From Auanema rhodensis (Eukaryota > Nematoda > Chromadorea > Rhabditida > Rhabditidae), in the NCBI GenBank assembly GCA_964057225.1, contig OZ059895.1, forward strand, positions 6,386,001-6,450,000: a DNA stretch of 64,000 nucleotides. Direction: 5' to 3'. A program made the position numbers and the translations under genes. Below are positions 1 through 12,504 of this stretch, in pieces; the first letter of the stretch is position 1, and every line of letters starts with the position of its first letter. Under the pieces are notes generated by a model, which saw only the letters and a list, made by a program, of their open reading frames with translations, ran no database searches and was not told where the DNA came from.

Positions 1-1823
1 AAAAAATTAATAATAAAGAATATTATATGAAGAACATATAGTTGATAAATCAAAAACGTTATGATGATTCATCTATTGTCTCATACAATCATCTTAACAA
101 CTATAGATTTTATAAATGTTATAACATTTTATATGACAACCTGACTATAATATGTCAAATATGTAAATAAATGGATAACCTATGCAATAAACTTTTTCGA
201 ATTATTTATGTGAAATTTCAAGTTTTTAGATGAAAAAATAAGGTTTGTTATGCGTGATCATTACAAAGTGGTTATCGGTATAAGTATGTGTAGTTCTTCA
301 AATTATATATTTAATCCTTAATATCTATCTTTCATTAAAATTTGTTTTCAACTCTTCTTTCATGATACTACTGGTCTATAGTTTCGGAATTAACTATCAG
401 TTTATATAGGATGAGATCAAGTTTGACTCTTTCTCAACAACTAACCCCTAACTTCTACTCTCTTTCATCATTCTGAATTCTAAAACAGATGATAATGATA
501 CGAGCACGTTTAATTTTTTTATAATCGTTCTACATATCGTCATTGCTAAAACACAAAAGCCTTCTCTATTCATTTCTAATGAAACTGCTTAAATTGATGT
601 TGTAGTTTGCAGCCAAAAAAAAGGAAGAGTAGAAGAAAAAGTTTGGATATTTCTGTTCAAATGCAGCAGAATGTGTTTGTCTACATCAACAACGATAAGG
701 TTTCCTTCCTTTTCGATACATTTGTAATTTAAATTTTTGGCTTGTTTCTGTACTTCAACCTACACCTATTCAGTAAGTACAGATATGGTTGGTTTGCAAC
801 CTAACTGAAGGTAGTGAAGAGGAAAAGGGTGAAACGAATAAAAGCTACTTCGACTGCTTTGAAAGAAACATATAACAAACGAATAAAAAGCCATGAAATC
901 ATACCATTTCTCATTTTCAATAAAATAATTGAAAGAAATCATCGAAGATTCTATGGAAATGTTCATACATTCGTCCCCCCTTCACCCCTTCTATGGGTTT
1001 CACTGGTTAAGACAATAGATGTAGATAAAGTTACAACGTAAAGTCATAAGCATTATATGTTTTCCACTCTCTCTCCCTACAAACTTATTGTTTAATTAAC
1101 ATATATATTACTGTAATTAGTAGAAAAACTTCAATTTAAAATTGATTAATACATGGATGGACAGGCCATTCTTTGTATATAAAAGTTGTGAAACAGATGA
1201 GCAGATGTGAAAAAAAAATTGGATCAACTAACAATGAATGAATATTGATCAGATATTGAAAATACAGAAAAACAATTGCATAATTGTGTTTCTGATAGTA
1301 GAAATTGAGCTGACCCCTTCATTACTATGAAGCTCAATGAGCAATTTTCGGAGCTTTTTTTTGCTGCTTCTTCAACCAAGAAAAACAAACTAAATTTGAA
1401 CTTGAGACTGATTTTTGACTCTTGTCTCATATACACCTCAGAAAACATAGAAATGAAAAAGAATTGCTACTCCATATTGTGGCTATTTACACTTTTAATT
1501 TTCTTAAATTAAATAGTACAATGTATTAGTTTTATGCTTCAAATAACTAATGACAATGAGAAATATGGAAAAAGAGAAAGAATATTCTAGAAAAGAAATC
1601 AATAAGAGAATAGTAACTAATTACTTTGAATTAGGGAAAAATATGTAAATTCTTTTTGTAATTTTTATAAATTTCTATGAATTCTTCAGGTTAGCAATAA
1701 CATGCACCCCTTTCGTCTATTGTCAGGCATAAATTTCTGATAAACTTTTTTACAATCTGTATATCATGATGAGAAGGAAATTAACACCAAACGACATACT
1801 GCGAGAACACAGAGGCAAAAGGG

Positions 1824-1845
1824 GAGAGAGAGAGAGAGAGAGAGA
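1824..1845. repeat. (GA)n microsatellite
   Basis: A pure GA run of about eleven units lies in non-coding DNA. It is the first of many purine-strand GA tracts in the window. Confidence 0.95.
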
Positions 1846-2138
1846 TAATAGATTGTCTTAACTTGAACTTTATTGTCCTTTGAGCATTAACTGCAATCCC
1901 CAGAGTGGGGCCATCAGAATTATTTCATGATTCAAATTCATAATATCATGATACTAATTCGTATCTCTTTTCGATATCGTAAGTCAAACTATAGCCATAT
2001 GTTGACGAAGCATTATTCAAAACGTGTAATAAGTCTTTATGGGCAATCCATTGAATATGAAAGATGATGGAGAGAAATACCGTACAGTATCAAAGATCAA
2101 GAATCTATTTGATAGTATTAGTCTATCATCTCTCATAA

Positions 2139-2142
<4 letters not shown>

Positions 2143-2178
<36 letters not shown>

Positions 2179-2198
2179 GTAGATATATATATATATAT
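2143..2198. repeat. (TA)n microsatellite, interrupted
   Basis: Two TA runs (about 2145-2176 and 2183-2198) are separated by a short interruption. The short open frames over it, rich in Tyr and Ile, are repeat translations. Confidence 0.95.
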
Positions 2199-3503
2199 GT
2201 GACATTGTAATTATCATCGATACAAATCCTAATATGGAAGATATTTCTACGAAAATCATCAATTTTATAGCAAAAAATGATTAATATCATTGACATCGTT
2301 ATTATAACGATGGCTATGTTAGATAATGATAACAAATTGAAAAAACATCAGCCTAACACCTTCACAATTCTTCTTATAGCCTGTCTTCTCTCAATCAGTC
2401 GCTCTGTCTTCGTTTTCTCTTAGATATCATGAAAAAAAACTTTTCAAAAGCGAAAAAATGATCAGAAATAGTATGATATGTTAAGAGAGAAAACCAAAAG
2501 TACAGGATAGCCACATCAATTTTAGAAGAATGATAAAAACATCCAGCATTCACATACGCACAATCATCAAACCAAAGTTGAAAGGCAGCATACAGATATC
2601 AAAATTAAGATGATGTTGAAAAGGAAATAAAAAAAATACATTGATGATTGGCCAATCGGTTCCCACTTTCAAATCATTTCTCAGTCTTCCTCTATACACA
2701 TTTATCTACTTCCACCTACTTACTGTGTTCCACCTATCTACCACCCATCATCGTTTTTCCATCATTTTTGCAGCAAAACGACAACCAAAATTTCCCATGT
2801 ATTGATTAATTCTTCTTCGTATCACTGGTGAAAGATAAGTAGGATTTTGAAGAAAAAGATTAACATATCTATCTCTATCTGACTAACTGTTTCCAAACTC
2901 AATGATATCTTCATCTTCTGATTCAAGTACCAATTCTTTCAATTTTATACTCTTTTTCACCACAGTGTTAGACATTTTTTTTAAATTTTGCCAAAAAGTT
3001 TCAAATTGAAATGGAAAAAAAGTGTAAAAGGTCGATGATACTACCAAAAGTTCCAATGAAATGTCTTTTCATTTCCCAAAACAGATGCTTCCATCGCATA
3101 CAATCTGTTCAGAGACTATTCTTTTTGGTTTTACCCCTCTATGATGGTCTCTATCTCTCTCCCTGAAGCCAACAAATCAAAAAACAAAAAAAAACGGTTG
3201 TTCATAGTTTTCCAAATCAATCAGTTCACATCAATGAGATCAAGTAAAATGGATTAAAAAAGTTAAAAGAAGAAGAAGGAGAAGGAGAAATTAGAAGATA
3301 TGATTTCGCTCTCTCTCTCTATATATATATGATTCTTTTTTTTAATAAATGAGCATAAGGTAGGTTAAAATAACATTAAACCTTTTTGTTCCTTTGACAA
3401 CTAAATTTCCCCCGTTTCAACGTCCAATTTGTACACAAAATTTTATTTTTGCGTACATAGATAACAATATAAAGATTATCCTTCGTTTATATTACCTTTA
3501 TAG

Positions 3504-4134
3504 ACTTCAGGAGTATTCAAACGATGGCGATTAATGTAAGAAAAACAGATGAAAACAGCTAGTATCATGCAGAGCTATCCTTAAACCAAACAAAAACAGC
3601 TTGTCATGAATAATTCCTCCAAGCCACATAACGAAGTGACATTACAAACATTTTCTCTTTTTTTCTCTCTTACAGCCTTGTTCTGTTTCTGTCCCTCTTC
3701 TCGCTATCGCACCCTACCATAAACTTACTTTCTGCAGGCGATGACGATGTATGCTCAAACTCTCTAACTAAATGAATTGATATTTCCTATCTATATAAAC
3801 TATATGTATATACATAGCCAAAATTTAAACATATAGTATTTGAAACACATAGTGAACAAACCGAAAACGCAAATTTCTCTCATTACAGCTAGAATCGAAT
3901 GTAGTTCCCTTACATCATCTATCAAACCATAGTTTACTGTTCACACAATCAGAAATCAGCCTTATCCCTTTAGCTTTGAAGAAAGCGAATTCAGGCTTAA
4001 ACAATCGACTGGCTATTGATCGTATATTAGAAATCTTGAAAACTGAGCATTATTTCAAAACTCATGATGGAACGATCAAGCTGTTGTTGCATGGCACCTT
4101 CTCTTCTACTCTCACTTATCCAAGAACCTCATGA
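3504..4134 (+). CDS. candidate spliced gene for a small secreted-type protein, unrecognised
   Basis: Three exons can be joined by canonical splice sites: 3504-3535, 3676-3748 and 3889-4134. The introns (3536-3675 and 3749-3888) begin GTAAGA and GTATGC, and the last two exons have strong pyrimidine-rich acceptors ending TTACAG. The joined frame stays open through all three exons and stops at a TGA at 4132-4134, giving at least 116 residues. The first joined part has a basic stretch (KRWR) followed by a Leu/Ile/Val/Phe-rich core, as in a signal peptide, and then SAGDDD. The last exon gives 81 residues including KKANSGLNNR and a helix-like RILEILKTEH. I recognise no family. No in-frame start codon was found, so the 5' end is incomplete. 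AATAAA follows at 4387. The gene would lie antisense inside the long guanylate cyclase intron. A chance open frame is a real alternative. Confidence 0.3.
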
Positions 4135-4386
4135 TAACAAGGTTATCTCATGCTACTCCACCAGAAAAAATGCTGGCAAACGGAATGCTTGCAAAGCTGA
4201 TGATAAACTACTCCCGCAGAAACTTCTGACTTGCTCAGCTGCTACTTAGTTGGTGGCTGCATATACCCCTCAATATCTTTGCTTCTACCATTACCACACA
4301 AACCGCGTGCCATACAGCTGGCTTGGATATTTCAAATAATGACAACATAATGATAACAACACTGAGGAGAAAAACTAGGAAAGTTG

Positions 4387-4392
4387 AATAAA
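4387..4392 (+). terminator. possible polyadenylation signal AATAAA
   Basis: A canonical AATAAA lies about 250 bases after the stop codon of the candidate gene at 3504-4134. In DNA this AT-rich the hexamer is common, so its weight depends on that gene being real. Confidence 0.2.
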
Positions 4393-6239
4393 TATCCAAT
4401 CTGGCGGCTGTAGTTACAGCACCAGTTTCGTGAGCAGATATCAGGCGGTTATTGAGAAGTCACTTGTATACTTCTCCCTTGTTCTGTTCCCTCTCCCATT
4501 TTTTTCATTCATCAGAAATCAAGAAGGGAAAAGAAGGAAATCCTAGCAGTTAGCAGCAGACTATGAGCAAAGTTGGCTGCAAGACAAATCTCTGCTGTAA
4601 GAAGCACATAAAGCGAATGAATATAAAGGAGCAGACATAGCAGAAGAAGACAAAAAGTAGATGCCAGAGAAAACGATGACATGAACAAGTTCACAATCAG
4701 CTGTTATATATTGAGCATGGTCAGCAAAAGCATTGTAAGCAAAACCAGGCAATAAATTATGAGGAAAAACCAATGTTTTCTTTTTTTTTTCTGCAATCAT
4801 ATCATCTGAAAAAATTGTGTCTTATTTTCTCCCCTACTCAACATCATATTCTACTGATATTCCCGACAATAGAAAAAAGAAACTTTTCAATTCTCTTGTC
4901 AACTTTTATGACATCATCAATCGATAATTAGTTTAGAACTATTCTAATGAGCTATACAACCCGTATCACTGGAGCAATTTCAGAACAGTAGTACTTGCTC
5001 AATATTCACTTGAACCTATATTTAAAGCTATGTAGATGCAAGAAAGCAAATAAAAGAATCCAGAAGATGAAAGAGAAAAGTTGAATTATCCGCCTTAAAG
5101 CAGAAAAACAATGACGATTTTTAGCTCTATTGCTTTCATCTATTACAGACTAGATAAAAAAAATAGCAAATAGCCATTTGTAGATCGAAATGCACAATCT
5201 TTTAAAGTTAGGATAAACATGCATCTTTCAAATTAAGCTCATTTAAGCTTAAACCCTTATGTTGATTGTGCTAGTAGTTGAAGCTAAATTTAAACGAAGT
5301 GGCGAATAGACAGACATATAGTAGATAGGAAAACAGAAAAAATTTATATTTTGCAAAGTAGCAAATAGTAAAAAACACAGACGTCATATCATAAACTATT
5401 GAAAATGATCCTTTTTCTTTTTTTTTTTGGACGCATTTCATCCATTTCAGACCATCATCATATCTCAACAGGCCGTTTATAGAGAGCTTCATAGAGCTTG
5501 CAAGTTGCACCCCCCTAAACCTCAAAATTCATTCAAACGAAAACGTCTGATATCAGCATCGTTGGGAGCAGCCGAAAAGAAGAGGAAAGAGCAGCAGCGG
5601 CACCTCGCTGCTTTTCTTTTCAAAACCACACGATGTTGAGGACTCATTCACGAAATTAAATTATAGAAATAAGGCTTAAGAGCCAGTCATTCTAAAGTAG
5701 ATTTCGGAAGAAATATATATATATATATATAGCTAGTCAGATACATAAATGGAGAATGGATAAGATATGCTTTGCTTGAGGCATTATTTTCTATTTCTTT
5801 CACAATTACCAATCATGGTTGGATTTTATTCAACTTAACAACTGGGTCAGACAAGAATCAGAGGAGACTCTAGATTTGTAGAGAAGAAGAGTCCAAACGG
5901 TTAGAATTTAGTAAAAGGTAATCAAAACAAATTGCAGTTTTCCAAAACTTCAGCAAAAGTTATATGCCAACCCATTAAATGAAATCAGAGGGAACAAATG
6001 TTTTTGGTTCGGAAAATATCTATACGTGTAGTAATAACGAACGAAGATAAAATCACCAGTAACATATTGCCAAGTACATGCTACAACTAGATAGAAGATT
6101 CTCAAAACATTCAATAACATTTTTCGTTTTTTAAGTCTTAAATATAAGAAAAAATCACAAAAAAAGTAATAAAACAAATCATAGAAATATAAACAGGAAA
6201 TAAGAATAATAGTAGTGTGAATATTATAAATAAATAAAT
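4393..6239. other. non-coding stretch, no exon recognised
   Basis: AT-rich sequence with short open frames that show no family resemblance. A TA run lies at about 5712-5731. It lies between the plus-strand candidate gene and module A, and would be intron of the guanylate cyclase gene on the minus strand. Confidence 0.6.
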
Positions 6240-6283
6240 TTAAAAAAAAACTAAATTAAAAAGTTGTATTAAAAGGAACGCAC

Positions 6284-7307
6284 CGTTTGTTTTCATGGAG
6301 ATAATCTGCAGCCACTCCTTGACTGTCTGTCGTGAGCGTGGAAGTTCTTCATCGAATGCAAATGATGGTGTGTTGATAGACCATTCTTTTTTGAAGAACG
6401 GACTTTTTTCAGTGAAATAGTTCTTGATAGCATATAGAGTAAAGTAGCAGTGAGAACTGACATCATCTGAATCCGCTGTTTCTTCTTGAGCTGGACGATT
6501 TACGGCTCGCTTCTTGTCATGATACATGAATAACATATGCTTGAAATCAAGTGATGTCTTCATCGTACCATTCGTCGTTCGGTTAGCATTCAGATCTCCA
6601 TGATAGGCGATCAATTGAAAGGTGCTGTCGGCCATTTGGCGATAGCTTCCTTGCATACGCGTGAGGAACGTATAAGCCTTTTTTGAATGTAATGACGATG
6701 GCATACCAGCAGTTGTTAGTACCGGTATTCCACCGTTCAAGCCAGCACTCACTTTTGTCACGGTGGCAAGGCCGTAACTGTCAGCAAATCCTAGAATAGC
6801 ATCTAGACGATGCTCACAGTAAGCCTGAATAACACCGACGGCAGAGTGGCGTTCAGCCAGTGTTGTATCTTCCCAGTAACGAGAATCATGATAAGTTAGA
6901 TTAATCCATCCAGGTGGCATACGACTACTATACTCAATATCTTTTACAGCTATATCAATTACTGGCCGTGCTTTTTCTATAGTTAGGCCAAACTTGTCAT
7001 TGTGCGATTCTTTGGCGGGAAGTACGACCAATACATTATAGGGTAGTTTGTGCCCACGGGCTTCAAACTTCTCACGAATGTATTCATCTTGTTCTTGAAG
7101 TAATTGAGCTTGAGCCGATTGAGTCTGGAGCAATAAAAAGATGATAACTGCGACTAACCACCAATGCTGCTTGGATAACAGCTTAAATGATGAAGAAGTG
7201 GATGATTCTCGTGCTAATGAGCAACATGGTCTAGTCAATAAGTTGAAACATCGACGTATCCGACAAAACGATGATGTGTTTGGCAATCGGAGGAGCTGGC
7301 ATGACAT
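6284..7307 (-). CDS. receptor-type guanylate cyclase, N-terminal ectodomain exon (module A, GCY-28-like)
   Basis: This single exon encodes 341 residues plus one base. It starts at an ATG with an in-frame TAA 18 bases upstream. A 47-residue basic, Cys-rich N-terminus precedes a hydrophobic signal segment (about residues 50-67, ending SAQA). The rest is a periplasmic-binding-type ANF-receptor ligand domain: EKARPVIDIAVKD near 111-123, AVGVIQAYCEHRLDAILGF at 156-174, GGIPVLTTAGM at 192-202, FLTRMQGSYRQMADS at 214-228 and SHCYFTLYAIKNYF at 285-298. Asn-glycosylation sites are N136, N242 and N246. The expected role is extracellular ligand sensing that drives cGMP synthesis by the cytoplasmic half. 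The exon should end at the donor ACG|GTGCGT (donor at 6282-6283). Without splicing the frame runs on only 14 residues to 6240. No transmembrane, kinase-homology or cyclase exon follows in the remaining 6.2 kb. Family placement is strong. The GCY-28 subgroup is my judgement from the motif pattern. Confidence 0.87.
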
Positions 7308-7423
7308 GGCCTCCTCATAGGGACATTAATCATGCATCAAGTAGGAGGTATATACGTATAGTCGGACCGTCTTGCAAAGGAAGAGATTGAAGCGAGAGAA
7401 ATTCACGCCGTGGCACGAGGTAA

Positions 7424-7438
7424 TCTCCAAAAAAAAAA
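7424..7438 (-). other. possible 5' leader acceptor (trans- or cis-splice) for module A
   Basis: Read on the minus strand, a T-rich run ends TTGGAG and is followed by a GC-richer leader of about 117 bases to the ATG at 7307. This could be the 3' splice site where the mature leader begins. The purines before AG make it weaker than the sites of the other two genes. Confidence 0.25.
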
Positions 7439-7932
7439 ATAAAAGAAACGTAAACATATATTCAAGATAGATATAATTTGCACAAAAAAAAATAAAGAAA
7501 AGACTAATGAGTAGAACTAGAAGATAATACAATGTAAAAGAGATAATACATGAAAATGAGTAAAATGAAGTAAAAAACAAGATGAAAGACTAAAATAACT
7601 ATTAATTCGTGAAGGGAACAGTTACAAGAATGAACAAAGTAAACAATAGAAAAGGAAACAAGCTTCATAACAGTGCTCTACCAAACATAGATTGAAATGC
7701 ACAAGAGTCTGTCAGATTTTAATAAAAAAGAAAAACAAAAAAGAAGGAACTAATGGCAAGGAGAATCAGAAGAAGAAAATTATGAACGTTAAATTGATGG
7801 CAATTCTGACAGCCTATCTGTATGTATGTGAGTACATCAATTGATTGTTTTGTGTATAATTTAAAACTACAAACCACACCCACACGTCCATATACACACA
7901 TAGATATATAGAAATAGAAGAAAGAAAGAAAG

Positions 7933-7945
<13 letters not shown>

Positions 7946-8011
<66 letters not shown>
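7946..8011. repeat. (GA)n microsatellite, about 66 bp
   Basis: One of the longest GA runs in the window, lying about 0.6 kb upstream of module A and preceded by GAAA-type units from about 7915. Overlapping Ser-Leu open frames on the minus strand are repeat artefacts. Confidence 0.97.
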
Positions 8012-8014
<3 letters not shown>

Positions 8015-8859
8015 TAATGCATTGATATATCGACAGATTTTTTTCTGATTCTGATCAAAAAGTAAAACAAAAAAACTCTTGTTGTTTTCGCTGATATTAT
8101 TCGAAAACGACAGCTTTGATATATACATATATATTAGCAAACACATGCCTAAATAAAGTTGAATAATGGTTAAGTTCTATGAAATAACAACTAAATAACT
8201 AGATAGTCTGACTGATATAGTAAAAAGTTAAAAAAAAGAAAAAGAAAATATCTATACTATTATCTGAGTGATATTGTCTATAAACTTGATTAAGACATTA
8301 ATAATCTTCAAATCAGGAGAATCACTTTGAAGAGGATATTTCACTCTTTTCCTTTTTAGATATTGCTTTTTCTTTCTCTATTTCATTTATTTAATGTGGA
8401 AACGAATGAAGAGATTGAGAGCAAAACATTGGACAAGCTGGTAAACGGAAGAAAAGTGCTTAAAGTGAAATAAAGAGTCTGAATAGCAAGTTTCGAAGAA
8501 AAAGTGATTAAAACTTTGCTTGTAAAGACATAGATAGACTTGTAAGGAAAAATAGAAAGTGTGATGAACTGTAGATAATGAGATTGAGAGAGAAAGTGGA
8601 AAGAGACTAAGAACCAAAATAAAAAAAGAAATATACGGAAGAGAGATGTGAATGTTTGACAGAGTAGTATTAAGAACCAGAGAAAGAGAGAAAAGTTTAA
8701 GAGAGAAGAGGCTATAGGGGGCGGAGCTACATATTCTTTGAAACACTGATGATTTAAGAAGAAAAACTTTTGAACAACCATGACGCGCTGATCATAATGA
8801 CGACGATAGAATGATATTTGAATGCAATGATCCTCATTTGTTCTTTCCCTCTCTCATTC

Positions 8860-9320
8860 TCTCTTCATCGTGAGAGGGTGGGATGAAAGAGGGTGGAGAA
8901 ACATCTACCCTCAGACAGAGCGGACTGCCCGGGCCCCGACGACACAACAACACAAAGACTCTGGGCTGTATGTATGTCTGCCTGGTGACACCCCCATCGG
9001 CCACTGCTGGTCCCTGTATCTCTCGGCACTAACGTCCCTGTCTAGCCTGGGCAAGTCCTTCTGCCCCACCATAAGTCTATCTCTCTCCCTCTCTATCTCT
9101 TTATCTCTATTTCTCTTCTTTTGACTATCTGTATTTCTCTATCTTATTTCTTGTTCTCTTTTCTCTACACACCCATGAAACAGCAACTAAACAGCAGTAG
9201 CAAGCACAGCCTTGGGGTTTGGCTCCGGCTTTGCAATGGTTGGATAGGATGGGCTGAGCGGGGCTAAGATTGTCCTCACCCCTAGCTCTGGCCCAACCCG
9301 GAGGCGGAGGCATGCGGAGT
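8860..9320. promoter_or_regulatory. GC-elevated island upstream of module A, possible regulatory region
   Basis: About 460 bases are clearly richer in G and C than everything around them, with blocks such as CCCGGGCCCC near 8928 and GGCGGAGGC near 9302. The island lies 1.5-2 kb upstream of the module A start codon. Both strands have open frames (84 and 62 codons), but neither translation resembles a known protein. A promoter or enhancer, a non-coding RNA, or a decayed exon are all possible. No initiator or TATA element convinced me. Confidence 0.25.
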
Positions 9321-9879
9321 GCTAAAGACAGGAAGTAATGATGAAGAACGGAGGAAGGAAAAGAAAAAAGATGAGAGACTGGAAGAATGAACGGAATATA
9401 GAGAAGAGAAAGGGAGAGAGAAAGGAAGAGATAGCTAGATAGAGATAGAGCAGGCTGGAAGTTAACCGACTTTAAATAGCTAAGACGGCAGAGACGTAGA
9501 GATGGAAAGTTGAATAAATCATACGTATAGGTTGGTAGAATGGCAGAACAGCCAAACAGTAGATAAAACGAAGAGAATATATTTCATATTATGAAAAAAT
9601 GCATAATGTTGTTAGGAACAGAACAGAAGGATGGTCTGCATTGCAGCCACCCACCCATCATCAGAGCGCTTTCCTCCAACACCATCACCCTACGTGTTTC
9701 CATCAATCTTTCTCTCTCCATCAAAAAAAATACGATCTATAGTACATCGTGATATGTAAACAAGCGCTTATTTCATTTATAATCAAAGAATATTGAAAAA
9801 ATATAAAAATCCTTAGGTTACAACATCAAGATATTCTGATAATTTCTTTTGAAAAAAAAGAAACTGTGACTATCCGACA

Positions 9880-10660
9880 GTTGGATGATGGGTGATGATA
9901 AGTAGGCGAGGAATGATATGATAGGTTAGCAGTGCAGGACGGACGCAAGATGACAACGACAACGACAGAGATGATGATGATGATGAAGATGACAGGATTG
10001 CTTGCACGAGGTTTCAGACTGAGAAGACTGTCGTCACCGTCGTAAGTAGAAAGATGATACTCTGGTCTTAGTCTTCAATTGATAATCTTTTGTAAAATCG
10101 AAGAGAAAAAAATGAAAAAAAAAGTACGAAGAACGGTCGTTAGAATGTTTTGACTGGATATGTTGCTGAAGCTGATGCGAATGATACTATTGCCATCGTT
10201 GTTGTCATTGCCGTCATCATCATCATGATATGCCACGATTGAGGGCACTTTCGACAACAATTTAATCATCAATGAAGGACAAATATATTTAACTACAAGT
10301 TATAACTAGAATAACAACTTGTGGTTCTTCGAACCGGTGGTTCTCGTTGTTAGTCTGTTCCACCGACGGCTTGTCTGTCCGTGTCAGTGGTTTAAGCACC
10401 CATCTTCATCACCACTACCACCCTCTCGCCACATTTCGTTCTATATAGAGAGGTCTTATCATCATCACGTGTATCACTTCGGTCGGAGCGAAAAAGCAAA
10501 AAAGCGATAAACATGAAGAGAGGTGGTGGAGGTGATGTTGGTAGTAAACTGTGGGCCGGATGTCTGTTCCAAATTCATACCACATCAGATGGAAAAGAAG
10601 GCTTGATTGAATACCTGACGTATTTAATGAGCAGTCTGGCAAAGGGAGGGTCAACTAACA
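9880..10660. other. moderately GC-rich stretch with GAC/GAT trinucleotide runs
   Basis: The plus strand carries GACAAC and GATGATGAT runs near 9950-9990. These give an acidic Asp/Glu-rich frame that reaches a perfect donor (GTC|GTAAGT) near 10041, but the upstream acceptor is purine-rich and poor. Around 10190-10230 there are ATC/CAT repeats. I could not build a supported gene. It may be a repeat-derived regulatory stretch or an unrecognised exon. Confidence 0.2.
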
Positions 10661-11897
10661 ATGACTAGGACATATAGTGCAAAAATCAAAAAATATATTG
10701 ATGCTTATGGTTCGCGAAAGAATAACAATTTTCGTGAAATGAATATGTGTCCTTAAAATCGAGAAATAACAGAAAAAGTACTGAAGGGCATTAGATTGAG
10801 AACCGGAGGGTTATTCGTCAGTGAATAGAATATAGAGAGAGATAGTGATAGAAAGAAAAAGAAAAAAATGAGATAGAGAGAGGTTGTGAGGAAGGCAATA
10901 AGGGGGTGGAGGTGGGAAGAGGTAGAGCAGGTTTGAAAGCTGTCGGAAAGCTTAAAGGTTAAAATAGCGTAGGGTGACTTGTGGAAGGTTGGGTAGGCAA
11001 TAAAATCTGAATGAAGAATACGACTCGAAGGACATTATATATAAACTATATAATTATATCTAAATAAAGATAACAGAGCAAAAGCGAATAAAAGAGAGGT
11101 AGGGGAAAGAGAGAGAGAGAGATAGAGAGAGAGGGAGAAGAGGATAGGGTATTGTTGAGGGTGCAGGGTTGAAAGAAGAAGGATTAAGAGAATGCCAGAG
11201 CACAGACAATTCAGAAGATTAAGTTGAAGATAGCGAATATTATTGACAACGAAGATGTCGTGGACATTGAAAAAAAACGGAGAGACAATCAAAGCAAAGA
11301 AGAAAAATGGAAAACCAAACATGAGCGAGAAAATGATTAACTCAAGCACAAGCTAGGGAACAAGCCATCTTGGAGCCTCAGAACGTTCACAAGCAATAGT
11401 CTATATCTAACTAAGATATAAGAGTTCGATAAGACAAATATATAAGAATAAAAAACAGAGATGCATAACTCAAATATATGAAGATGTTGTTGTAGAACTT
11501 GATTACATCTTGATTTTGTCATCATACAACTACAATACACAATGTTGTACTATTTCAAAAACATTTTTTATATAACTGACAATTTAATAAAATCAATATT
11601 TTCTTAATCTTCTATCTACAATACTTTAAGTAATGAACAGATATATGAATCAAAGAAATTAGCTGAATCAGCTTATACAGATTAGTGTTTTGCTGGACAT
11701 TTTCCAAGCTTATGAATTAGTTAGAACAATTTTCACTTATAATTGAGAATGCGTCAACAGCATCAAATGCTCTCATCACGCGTATTGAAGTAAGTATATG
11801 AATAAAAGAAGAGTAATCTCAAAAAGAGATACGAAGATGCCTTAGAGATAAACATTACTAGCAACAGTTGAAACTTAAGTTAAAGGGACGACATTCA

Positions 11898-12158
11898 TCA
11901 AGTCGATCGTCCAGCATGCAGAGTTTGAATTCTGTTTTCTCTATTCTTGAGTTTCTGCTTTATGTCCGGCCAAGTAATGTCCATTTCCGAAGTTTGCAAG
12001 CCTTTCCTGTCAAGCAGGTTAGAAGTGCCAAGGCAAGTGGGCTGATTCTCGGTCGCCGTCAGGCCGTCTAGCCGTTTCGCTCTTTTACGTTTTCTCATCC
12101 TAACAAACAACTTTTGGAAAAATGATGTTGCGGCTGATTGATACAAAAGATTTTTCAA
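11898..12158 (-). other. coding-like open frame, unrecognised
   Basis: An 86-codon frame lies in a local GC-elevated patch (about 11880-12090). Its translation is mixed in composition, with a basic patch RMRKRKRAKR, rather than low-complexity. A 67-codon frame overlaps on the plus strand, so the true strand is unclear. No domain or splice structure is recognised. It sits between the two ectodomain modules and does not resemble guanylate cyclase. Confidence 0.15.
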
Positions 12159-12436
12159 TTTTTAACAAATAAAGGTGAGAACAGAACAAAATGTTTTGAG
12201 TTTATTAAGAAATAGAAGAGTGGGATAGTTAGTGCTGAAAAATATCAAACTTTCATTATGATAAAAATGAACGAATGCAAGATAGAATCTTGGATTTTGC
12301 AGCAAAAAAAGTTTATTAACTATTTTTAATGGCGGAAAAAGAAAAAAAACATATGAATGTATGCTGTTAGAATGAACAAATGGATATTTGACTTTATAAC
12401 ACAGAAACAACATTGAAAAACTTTTGATACGTATAC

Positions 12437-12437
12437 T

Positions 12438-12502
<65 letters not shown>
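12437..12502. repeat. (CT)n microsatellite
   Basis: A nearly pure CT run. It is one of the minority of tracts with pyrimidines on the plus strand. It produces the Arg-Glu-rich artefact frame at 12162-12623. Confidence 0.97.

Positions 12503-12504
<2 letters not shown>

Larger units (their letters stand above)
1..3503. other. non-coding AT-rich flank / putative intron sequence
   Basis: I found no recognisable exon on either strand. If the donor at 6283 is used, the whole stretch is intron of the minus-strand guanylate cyclase gene, whose transmembrane, kinase-homology and cyclase exons would lie beyond position 1. It contains a GA tract (1824-1845), a TA tract (2143-2198), and pyrimidine-rich stretches near 2340-2430 and 2660-2770. 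I searched the minus strand by eye for the ectodomain continuation expected after module A and did not see it. Confidence 0.6.

Noticed and set aside
7719-8146. Overlapping Ser/Leu-rich open frames
   Set aside because: They are translations of the GA microsatellite at 7946-8011 and its flanks; no start context, splice signal or domain.
8383-8781. 132-codon minus-strand frame rich in Phe, Ser and Leu
   Set aside because: It runs opposite a polypurine stretch in which stop codons are rare on the minus strand; a second overlapping frame is equally long.
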